33,038 bases of DNA from Prosthecobacter algae (GTDB taxonomy: Bacteria; Verrucomicrobiota; Verrucomicrobiia; Verrucomicrobiales; Verrucomicrobiaceae), in assembly GCF_039542385.1 (NCBI RefSeq), contig NZ_BAABIA010000007.1:327732-360769 (forward strand), read 5' to 3'. The notes beneath the pieces are model-generated. The model had not been told where the DNA came from, did not search any database, and saw nothing but the letters and a program-made list of their open reading frames with translations. Numbering within the stretch: the stretch's first letter is position 1; every line of letters begins with the position of its first letter. Positions 1 to 5,642 of this stretch are shown one piece after another. A program made the position numbers and the translations under genes.

Positions 1-31
1 AGCTGGTGGGGCAGATCGTTCGGCCTTCACT

Positions 32-55
32 GCGGCTGGGGACCAGCCGCCCTAC
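32..55 (-). repeat. REP hairpin, family 1a, copy 1
   Basis: Read on the minus strand, a GTAGG head is followed by a perfect 8-bp stem (GCGGCTGG / CCAGCCGC) around a TCC loop. The same hairpin occurs at 702-725 and 847-870. The sequence beside it is also conserved between copies (about 3-57 versus about 673-727), so the repeated unit is about 55 bp and brackets the transposase gene. A GTAG tetranucleotide at the foot of a hairpin is the recognition signature known for RAYT transposases. Confidence 0.8.
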
Positions 56-78
56 CGATGGCCGCAATCGATCGTCAT

Positions 79-558
79 TTACCAGGGACCGATCACCAAT
101 CCCTGTGACGTCCAGTGCATTTGGTGCGGCCAGTCTTCGGGATTCGCGCACAGTTGTTGGCGAACTGGATTATTCCGAATGTAATGATGTTTGGCCTTTT
201 CTTCCTGATCGTTGCGCAATCGATGATCAAAAAAGCCGTCCTGCCAGACGACCCCGAGTTGGCGGGCTGTGTAGCGTTTCCAACTTCTAAAAAGATCCGC
301 CATCACGGCCCCTCGGGGAAAGCTCAAGATGACATGAAGATGGTCCGGCATCAGCAGGAGCAGTGTGATGTGCCACTTGTGCTGATCATCGTAAAAACGT
401 GCCGATTCTAGCAGGGCGCTTGAAACAGTTGGTTGGGTCAGTTGCTCACGGCCGCGTTCCGCGCAGTTGACGGTGACGAAGAAAAAGGAACCGCCTTCGA
501 CCCAATGAGGCACATCGTGATGCAGTCGCTGGCGATTGGGCAAATCGTCGTTAGGCAT
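79..558 (-). CDS. REP-associated tyrosine transposase (RAYT, IS200-like Y1 family)
   Basis: Single-domain HUH-type transposase of 159 residues, the normal size for this family. The metal-binding HUH pair is visible as DHLHVI (H73 and H75), and the catalytic tyrosine is Y126 in HYIRNNPVR. The family-typical GFFDHRLR segment precedes it. RAYTs cleave and join single-stranded DNA at REP hairpins through a 5'-phosphotyrosine link, and REP hairpins lie on both sides here (32-55; 613-634; 702-725; 847-870; 899-920). I chose the ATG at 558 because the family usually begins shortly before the first strand (here HWVEGGSFFFVTV). An in-frame ATG at 594 would add 12 residues. Both catalytic motifs are intact, so the enzyme may be active. 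There is no accessory tnpB and no IS end beyond the REPs, as is usual for domesticated RAYTs. Confidence 0.9.
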   Translation of the reverse strand: MPNDDLPNRQRLHHDVPHWVEGGSFFFVTVNCAERGREQLTQPTVSSALLESARFYDDQHKWHITLLLLMPDHLHVILSFPRGAVMADLFRSWKRYTARQLGVVWQDGFFDHRLRNDQEEKAKHHYIRNNPVRQQLCANPEDWPHQMHWTSQGLVIGPW

Positions 559-612
559 GATTGGGTATTTTGAGTCAACAGGCAGATCAATCAAGGCGAT
601 TTGAAGTCTCAG

Positions 613-634
613 GTAGGGAGCGTTGTCCCAACGC
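613..634 (+). repeat. REP hairpin, family 1b, copy 1
   Basis: GTAGGGA is followed by a perfect 6-bp stem, GCGTTG (620-625) and CAACGC (629-634), with a TCC loop. Head and loop match family 1a, but the stem sequence differs and the orientation is opposite. It lies just upstream of the RAYT start. Confidence 0.75.
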
Positions 635-701
635 GCCGGGGTTTAGGGACGGAGGGACTTCGATGGGTGGATCTGGTGGGGCGGATCGTTTGGACTTCGC
701 T

Positions 702-725
702 GCGGCTGGGGACCAGCCGCCCTAC
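702..725 (-). repeat. REP hairpin, family 1a, copy 2
   Basis: Identical to the hairpin at 32-55 over head, stem and loop. The flank upstream in plus coordinates, from about 673, matches the flank of copy 1 with only a few substitutions. Confidence 0.8.
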
Positions 726-846
726 CAAGTCGATGGAACCCTACCAGCCGACGGGCGCTTTCTTGGTCTGATCCAACGCGCCGTGGGTTGGGGGAAGGAG
801 GGACTTTGGTGGCTGGATCTGACGGGGGGATCGCTCGGCCTTCGCT

Positions 847-870
847 GCGGCTGGGGACCAGCCGCCCTAC
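847..870 (-). repeat. REP hairpin, family 1a, copy 3
   Basis: Identical 8-bp stem and TCC loop to the copies at 32-55 and 702-725. It is followed directly by a segment (870-889) that is also found at 746-766, which shows local duplication of the whole unit. Confidence 0.8.
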
Positions 871-898
871 CAGCCGACGGGCGCTTTCGTGGTCTGAG

Positions 899-920
899 GT
901 AGGGGGCGTTGTCCCAACGC
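899..920 (+). repeat. REP hairpin, family 1b, copy 2
   Basis: GTAGGGG head with the same GCGTTG / CAACGC stem and TCC loop as 613-634, and a similar CCGGGGTT flank on its 3' side. It ends about 77 bp before the efp start codon and so lies in the efp upstream region. Confidence 0.75.
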
Positions 921-996
921 TCCGGGGTTGTCCGGGCGGGGCGGGTGGATTCCCTTCTTGCTTTTCCCGGAAATGGGCCTAAAACCCTCGCTCTCT

Positions 997-1563
997 ATGG
1001 CATCAACCCCAGTCATCAACCTCCGCAAGGGGCACGCGGTTCGTTACAACAACGAAGTCTGCATCGTGTCCGATTTCGAACTCAAGACGCCGCCGCGCAT
1101 GGCGTCCTACGTGCAGATGTCCGTCCGCACCCTCAGCACCGGCAAGGTGTACAACCTGCGCATGACCTCCAACGAGTCTCTCGAGGCCGTGAACCTGAAC
1201 CGTGAGCCGCATGAGTACAGCTACAAGGACGGTGAAGACTACCACTTCATGCACCCTGAGACGTTTGAAGACGTGGTTCTGATGGAATCCCAGGTCAAAA
1301 ACGCCAAGGACTACCTCATCGAAGGCCAGAAATACACCGTCCAGTTCGCTGACGACGTGGTGATCGGTATCGAACTGCCGCCTTCTGTCGTGATGACCGT
1401 CACCGAATCCCCTGAAGGGGTGAAGGGCGACTCCGCCAACAATGTGTACAAGGCTGCCAAGCTGGAAACCGGTCTGGTGGTCCAGGTGCCTCTCTTCATT
1501 GGTCCTGGCGACAAGATCAGCGTGAAGACGGAAGACAACAGCTACCTCGGTCGCTCGAACTAA
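997..1563 (+). CDS. efp: Elongation factor P
   Basis: EF-P of 188 residues, the standard length. It binds next to the peptidyl-tRNA in the ribosome and relieves stalling at polyproline stretches. The protein has the usual three beta-barrel domains: the N-terminal KOW-like domain (INLRKGHAVRYNNEVCIV), then two OB domains ending in KISVKTEDNSYLGRSN. I chose the ATG at 997 because it begins the conserved N-terminus. Upstream in-frame starts at 928 and 973 would add a non-conserved proline- and glycine-rich leader. The tip of the domain I loop reads TPPRMAS, so the residue at the modification site is Arg34, not the lysine of the PGKG-type loop. The gene stands alone between REP elements and ends at a strong intrinsic terminator. 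No modification enzyme gene is in the window. Confidence 0.95.
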   Translation: MASTPVINLRKGHAVRYNNEVCIVSDFELKTPPRMASYVQMSVRTLSTGKVYNLRMTSNESLEAVNLNREPHEYSYKDGEDYHFMHPETFEDVVLMESQVKNAKDYLIEGQKYTVQFADDVVIGIELPPSVVMTVTESPEGVKGDSANNVYKAAKLETGLVVQVPLFIGPGDKISVKTEDNSYLGRSN

Positions 1564-1598
1564 GCCGGGTCTAACCAGCTTTAGTTTTCAATCTTTGA

Positions 1599-1627
1599 AG
1601 CCCCGGTGAATGCCGGGGCTTTTTTTT
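1599..1627 (+). terminator. Intrinsic terminator of efp
   Basis: Perfect 8-bp stem AGCCCCGG (1599-1606) / CCGGGGCT (1613-1620) with a 6-nt loop, followed by an unbroken T run to 1627. It begins 35 bp after the efp stop codon. Confidence 0.95.
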
Positions 1628-1638
1628 GGGGGGGAGGT

Positions 1639-2099
1639 GTAGCTGCTCGTGCCAGCGAGTGGTCAGGGCGAGGGTTGTTGAGCTTTCGAACTTTCCCAAT
1701 CCCCACGTCCTGGCGGACGCGGCTACACGCCGTAGCTGCTAGCTCCAGCGAGTGGTCAGGGCGAGGGTTCTTGAGCTTTCGATGCTTCCCAATCCCCACG
1801 TCCTGGCGGACGCGGCTACACGCCGTAGCTGCTCGCGCCAGCGAGTGGTTCGGGCGAAGGTTCTTGAGCTTTCGAGGCTTCCCAATCCCCACGTCCTGGC
1901 GGACGCGGCTACACGCCGTAGCTGCTCGCGCCAGCGAGTGGTCAGGGCGAGGGTTGTTGAGCTTTCGAACTTTCCCAATCCCCACGTCCTGGCGGACGCA
2001 GCTACACGCCGTAGCTGCTCGCGCCAGCGAGTGGTCAGGGCGAGGGTTCTTGAGCTTTCGATGCTTTCCCAATCCCCACGTCCTGGCGGACGCTGCTAC
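1639..2099. repeat. Tandem BIME array: five 93-bp units with paired GTAG hairpins (REP family 2)
   Basis: GTAG heads on the plus strand start at 1639, 1732, 1825, 1918 and 2011, a constant 93-bp period. The last unit has one extra base and ends at 2099. Each unit holds two facing hairpins. On the plus strand, GTAG is followed by an 8-bp stem (CTGCTCGC / GCGAGTGG, two wobble pairs) with a GCCA loop. On the minus strand, GTAG is followed by CCGCGTCC / GGACGTGG (one wobble pair), also with a GCCA loop. Units differ by scattered substitutions in the spacer (TTGTTGAGC or TTCTTGAGC; AACTTT, ATGCTT or AGGCTT). The array fills the gap between the 3' ends of efp and the convergent M20 peptidase gene, a usual place for BIMEs. 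Confidence 0.9.
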
Positions 2100-3307
2100 G
2101 CAGAAGGCGACGCCAAAGAAGCGAGGGCGAGGATGTTCATGACGGCTTTGGGCACGAAAGTATCTGGCTCGACATACTCGGGGAGCTTGCTGCCATCAGC
2201 AGTGCGTTCGGAGCAATGGGCGTTGCCGCCACTGGGGCCCATGGCATCGAGAGTCGGGGCGAGGGAGCAGAGGTAATTCGCGTCGCTGAGGCCGCCACGG
2301 GCCATGGGAAGGACGGGAAGGTTCAGCGCGGCTCCGGCCTGGGCCCAGGCTTCAAAAAGGCGATCAGTCTCCGCTCCACCCGGCCAGGCAGTTGTGCTGC
2401 CCAGACGCTCCACCACGATCTGTGCGCCGGCGGCGGTAGGTCCGGCCATGGCCTCCAGCGCGGTGGCGGCGCGTGCAAGAACCTGGGGATCAAAGGCGCG
2501 CATTTCCAGCTCGGCCACGGCCTCATGCGGCACGCGGTTGAGAACCGTACCTCCGTGAATATTGGCCACATTCACCGTTAGGCCATCGGCCGGGCTGCTC
2601 AAAGCGTGGACAAAGGGTAAGAGGGCGGCGAGTTCCACCACGGCATTGATACCGAGGGCATGATTGCTGCCAGCATGGGCGGCGCGACCCTGGCAGGTGA
2701 TGCGGTATTCCAGCCGCCCTTTTCGTGCGGTGACGATATGATAGCCAGCCTCATCCCGTGGGCCGCCTTCAAAAACGAGAACCGCCCGGGCACCCTGCGG
2801 GCAGCGTTCCTGGGTGCGCTGGGCGAAGTCGGAACCAATGACTTCCTCGGCCGCGTTCGCGGCGATGAGCCAGTGCGTATTCTCAAAGAGATCCGGCAGC
2901 ACGTCCTTCATCGTGCGCAGCAGCAGCCAGATGAGGGCGGTGCCGCCTTTGTTATCCACGCTGCCGGGGCCATAAATTCGGGAGTCCTCCTCCTGCCAGC
3001 GGAAGTTGTTTTGAACCTCCTCCTCCGGTGGAAAAACGGTGTCCAGGTGCGTGACCAGAACGATGGGCGGAGCACTGGCGGCCAAGCCCTGGCGGCGCAG
3101 CAGCAGATGCGGGCCATGAGCCGGATGGGAAGCGGGGACAAATTCTGAGGTGAAACCCAGTGTGTCAAAGCAGGCAGCGGTGAGCTGGCCGACGGCCTGA
3201 ATGCCCGGAACATTCGTGGTGAAGCTGTTGATCTCCACCATGCGCCGCAGCCAATGCAGGGCCTCGGGCAGATGATGCTGGGCACGAGCCGTGAGGTCTT
3301 CGATCAT
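2096..3307 (-). CDS. M20 family metallopeptidase (carboxypeptidase G2/ArgE-like)
   Basis: Zinc-dependent aminoacylase/carboxypeptidase of 403 residues. The family's metal ligands and catalytic residues can be read in order: H87 and D89 in THLDTVFP, D118 in GPGSVDNKGG, E154/E155 in NAAEEVIGS, E180 in LVFEGGPRD and H364 in GGNAHCSER. H211 (GRAAHAGSNH) is the conserved histidine at the start of the dimerisation lid domain. No signal peptide is seen, so it is cytoplasmic. It lies 11 bp downstream of the dipeptide epimerase and is probably co-transcribed with it, so a dipeptide or amino-acid conjugate is a plausible substrate (inference). The last few codons run into the repeat array: the stop codon TAG (2096-2098) is part of the GTAG head of the last REP hairpin, so the C-terminus may have been reset by that element. 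Confidence 0.9.
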   Translation of the reverse strand: MIEDLTARAQHHLPEALHWLRRMVEINSFTTNVPGIQAVGQLTAACFDTLGFTSEFVPASHPAHGPHLLLRRQGLAASAPPIVLVTHLDTVFPPEEEVQNNFRWQEEDSRIYGPGSVDNKGGTALIWLLLRTMKDVLPDLFENTHWLIAANAAEEVIGSDFAQRTQERCPQGARAVLVFEGGPRDEAGYHIVTARKGRLEYRITCQGRAAHAGSNHALGINAVVELAALLPFVHALSSPADGLTVNVANIHGGTVLNRVPHEAVAELEMRAFDPQVLARAATALEAMAGPTAAGAQIVVERLGSTTAWPGGAETDRLFEAWAQAGAALNLPVLPMARGGLSDANYLCSLAPTLDAMGPSGGNAHCSERTADGSKLPEYVEPDTFVPKAVMNILALASLASPSA

Positions 3308-3318
3308 GATGATGGAGC

Positions 3319-4296
3319 TTACGTTCGGGGGCGAGCACCGATGCCATTTTCCTGCGGCATGAGGAGGCGGCCTTCGGCATCAAAAGTGATGCCGAGATAA
3401 TCGTCGTCTGCCAGATAAAGATGGCCATCGAGATCCACATAATCGGCCCAGGGAGCTAAGTGTGCGGCAGCGGTGGTGCCGAGGCTGCTTTCGATCATGC
3501 AGCCGAGGATGATGCCCAGGCCATGCTGGCGGGCGGAGGCGATCATTTCAATGCCACCGGCAAAAGAGCCGCACTTCAGCAGCTTCACATTCACGCCCTG
3601 CACCAGAGGAGCCAGATGATGAACATCGTCCGCATTCTGCGCACTTTCGTCGGCATAGAGCGGCAGGGATTCAGAAGGCAGTTTGGAGCGCAACTCGCTC
3701 CACGTTTCCACCCCGCCATGATGATGAATGGGCTGCTCCACCAGGGCGAGGTCATACCGCGCCAAGCGAGGGAGCATCTGCACCGTCTCGTCCACCGACC
3801 AACCGCCATTCACATCGGCGAACATCGTGGCCTGGGGAGCAGCGGCGCGGGCGGTGGCAACGATAGCCTCGTCATGGACCAAATCACCGCTGCCGAGCTT
3901 CAACTTCAGCACCCGAAACTGCCGGGCAGTCTGGCACACCTTTTCTGCAAAGGCCGAGAGGTCGGTGGGAATGCCCAGGGAACGGCAGGCGTGAATGTCC
4001 AGCCAAGGGCGGCCTGGCCCGAGAATCCGTTCCGCCCGATGCCAGAGTGGCTCAGGCTTTTGATCAGCCTGGAAAAGGTCCAGCGCCAGGCGTCCAGCGC
4101 GGGTGCCATCCCCCACTTGCGGCCCCTGCAGCCAGGCCAGCGTGTCCTCCGGGCTTTCGCCATAGTAGGGGACAAAGGGGGCCTCGCCCGTAGCCTGGCC
4201 ACCAGTGATCCGCACCACCTGACGGGTGGAGGAGACCCCGTGAGCGATGCGGAAGGGCTCCGTGAGATGCAGGGTCTTCAGGACGGCTTCGGGCAT
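3319..4296 (-). CDS. Dipeptide epimerase (L-Ala-D/L-Glu epimerase-like, enolase superfamily)
   Basis: Enolase-superfamily protein of the muconate lactonising subgroup, 325 residues. The catalytic set of the Ala-Glu epimerase family is complete: the KxK pair K131 and K133 in LKLKLG; metal ligands D161 (FADVNGGW), E187 (VEQPI) and D216 (YADES); and the opposite-face lysine K238 in VNVKLLK. The family epimerises the second residue of L-Ala-D-Glu or related dipeptides, often during murein peptide recycling. I chose the ATG at 4296 because an N-terminal capping domain begins right after it. Reading further upstream only adds low-complexity sequence antisense to the methyltransferase gene. The M20 peptidase follows 11 bp downstream, which suggests epimerisation then hydrolysis of dipeptides. 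The exact substrate cannot be read from sequence. Confidence 0.88.
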   Translation of the reverse strand: MPEAVLKTLHLTEPFRIAHGVSSTRQVVRITGGQATGEAPFVPYYGESPEDTLAWLQGPQVGDGTRAGRLALDLFQADQKPEPLWHRAERILGPGRPWLDIHACRSLGIPTDLSAFAEKVCQTARQFRVLKLKLGSGDLVHDEAIVATARAAAPQATMFADVNGGWSVDETVQMLPRLARYDLALVEQPIHHHGGVETWSELRSKLPSESLPLYADESAQNADDVHHLAPLVQGVNVKLLKCGSFAGGIEMIASARQHGLGIILGCMIESSLGTTAAAHLAPWADYVDLDGHLYLADDDYLGITFDAEGRLLMPQENGIGARPRT

Positions 4297-4385
4297 GATT
4301 TCGCACTTTGGCGGAGGATTCTGCGGATTGAGAAGTGAAATCTGCAAATCCTGTGCCAATGGTGGCGATTCCAGCAGAATCGCCC

Positions 4386-5621
4386 ATGCCCCGTCCCTAC
4401 CCTTCCCGTTATCCATCGAATGCCCCGAAGCCACCGCCCCCTGGCAGTGAAACCTGGGTACGTCCGTGGGCGCAGATGAAGTACTACTCCTACCATCCGG
4501 CCATTTTTCCGAACATGGTGGGTGCCATCTCCAGCGATGCGGGAGCCGGCGACCTGGTGAATGTTTATGATAAAGAGGGGCAACCTTTTGGCGCCGGCTT
4601 TCTGAACCCGAAGGCACGTGTGCCGCTGCGGGTGATCCACCACGGCATCACTCCCTTTGGCGAGGCGGATCTGGATGCTCGCCTGGTGCAGGCGGTGCGG
4701 ATGCGCAAGGAAATGCTGAAGCTGGATGCGACCACCAATGCCTACCGCGTGATCCACTCCGACGCCGATGGCCTCAGCGGACTCATTGTGGACCGTTACG
4801 ACGACACGCTTTCCATCCTGATCACGACCCTGGGTGTGTGGCGGCGCATCCGCCGCTGGCTGCCTTTGTTGCACAAGGAGTTAGGCACCAGCTCCCACGT
4901 CATCCAGACGGATCCGGACATCTCCCTCATCGAAAGCATGCGCATCAGCGATGTGCCGGAGGTGGATGATCCCGCGCCGAAGACGGTGCGCATCCGTGAA
5001 AACGACGTGCGGTTTGCCGTGAACTTTGAGGATGGTCACAAGACGGGCTTTTTCTGCGACCAGCGCGACAACCGACTGAAATTCGGCCAGCTGGCCAAAG
5101 GGCGTGTGCTGGACCTCTGCACCTACACGGGCGGCTTTGCCCTGGCGGCCAAGCTCATCGGCAAGTGTGAAGACGTGACCGGCGTGGACCTGGATGAAAA
5201 GGCCATCGCCCAGGCCAAACAGAACGCGAACCTGAACCAGACCAAGCTGAACTGGACACAAGGCGATGCCTTTGGTTGGTCGCGCCAGATGATCAAAAAC
5301 GGTGAACTGTGGGATACCGTGGTGCTGGACCCACCGAAGCTGATCCATCACCGCGACACGCTGGAAGAAGGCATCTTCAAATATCGCGATCTCAACGGGC
5401 TGGCGATCCAGCTCGTCAAGCGTGGTGGCTTGTTTGTCACCTGCTCCTGCTCAGGGCTGATCAGCACGGAAGAATTTGAAGAACTGGTGATGGGTGTGGC
5501 CCACCGTCATGGACGCAAGCTGCAGATCCTCGACCGCACCGGCCCCGGACTGGACCATCCAGTGATGTCCAACTGCCCCGAAAGCCGTTACCTGAAAGTC
5601 ATCTGGTCCATCGTTGTCTAA
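4386..5621 (+). CDS. Class I rRNA large-subunit methyltransferase (RlmI-like, m5C)
   Basis: SAM-dependent RNA cytosine-C5 methyltransferase of the RlmI/YccW type, 411 residues from this start. In order it shows an N-terminal PUA-like domain (HPAIFPNMVGAI, then FGAGFLNPKA), a central EEHEE-like region, and a Rossmann methyltransferase domain. Visible motifs are HKTGFFCDQRDNR, the SAM-binding VLDLCTYTGGF, the acidic VTGVDLD, the catalytic-loop DPPKL, and TCSCSG with the catalytic cysteine. The ATG at 4386 follows no clear Shine-Dalgarno sequence. In-frame GTG at 4335 or ATG at 4359 would add a short unconserved leader. It is divergent from the dipeptide epimerase (about 90 bp between starts) and convergent with mutL (21 bp between stops). 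RlmI of E. coli acts on 23S rRNA C1962; the same target here is inferred from family. Confidence 0.88.
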   Translation: MPRPYPSRYPSNAPKPPPPGSETWVRPWAQMKYYSYHPAIFPNMVGAISSDAGAGDLVNVYDKEGQPFGAGFLNPKARVPLRVIHHGITPFGEADLDARLVQAVRMRKEMLKLDATTNAYRVIHSDADGLSGLIVDRYDDTLSILITTLGVWRRIRRWLPLLHKELGTSSHVIQTDPDISLIESMRISDVPEVDDPAPKTVRIRENDVRFAVNFEDGHKTGFFCDQRDNRLKFGQLAKGRVLDLCTYTGGFALAAKLIGKCEDVTGVDLDEKAIAQAKQNANLNQTKLNWTQGDAFGWSRQMIKNGELWDTVVLDPPKLIHHRDTLEEGIFKYRDLNGLAIQLVKRGGLFVTCSCSGLISTEEFEELVMGVAHRHGRKLQILDRTGPGLDHPVMSNCPESRYLKVIWSIVV

Positions 5622-5642
5622 GTGACCTTGCGGGCATCCGAA

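Larger units (their letters stand above)
601..935. repeat. REP/BIME cluster between the RAYT gene and efp
   Basis: The 400 bp between the transposase and efp hold no convincing gene. They are built from partly duplicated segments: GGGACGGAGGGACTT-like, GGTGGATCTG-like and CCAGCCGACGGGCGCTTTC strings each occur two or more times (for example 746-766 and 870-889). Two family 1a hairpins on the minus strand and two family 1b hairpins on the plus strand lie inside. A decayed family 1b hairpin may survive near 772-793 (CCAACGC, later GGGTTGG). The mixed orientation is that of a BIME (bacterial interspersed mosaic element). Confidence 0.7.

Noticed and set aside
115..411. Plus-strand open frame across the transposase gene
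   Set aside because: Antisense shadow of the RAYT gene, whose HUH and Tyr motifs are clear.
1639..2099. Possible CRISPR array
   Set aside because: The units are contiguous 93-bp copies without unique spacers, and no cas genes are nearby.
1581..2276. Long open frames on both strands with a repeated 31-residue peptide, looking like a repeat protein
   Set aside because: The 93-bp DNA period is a multiple of three, so every frame stays open through the array. The conserved structure is the paired GTAG hairpin, not a codon pattern, and the frames have no proper start or domain.
4335..4385. Upstream GTG start for the RlmI-like methyltransferase
   Set aside because: It would add 17 residues without similarity to the PUA domain. 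It remains possible but is less likely than the ATG at 4386.
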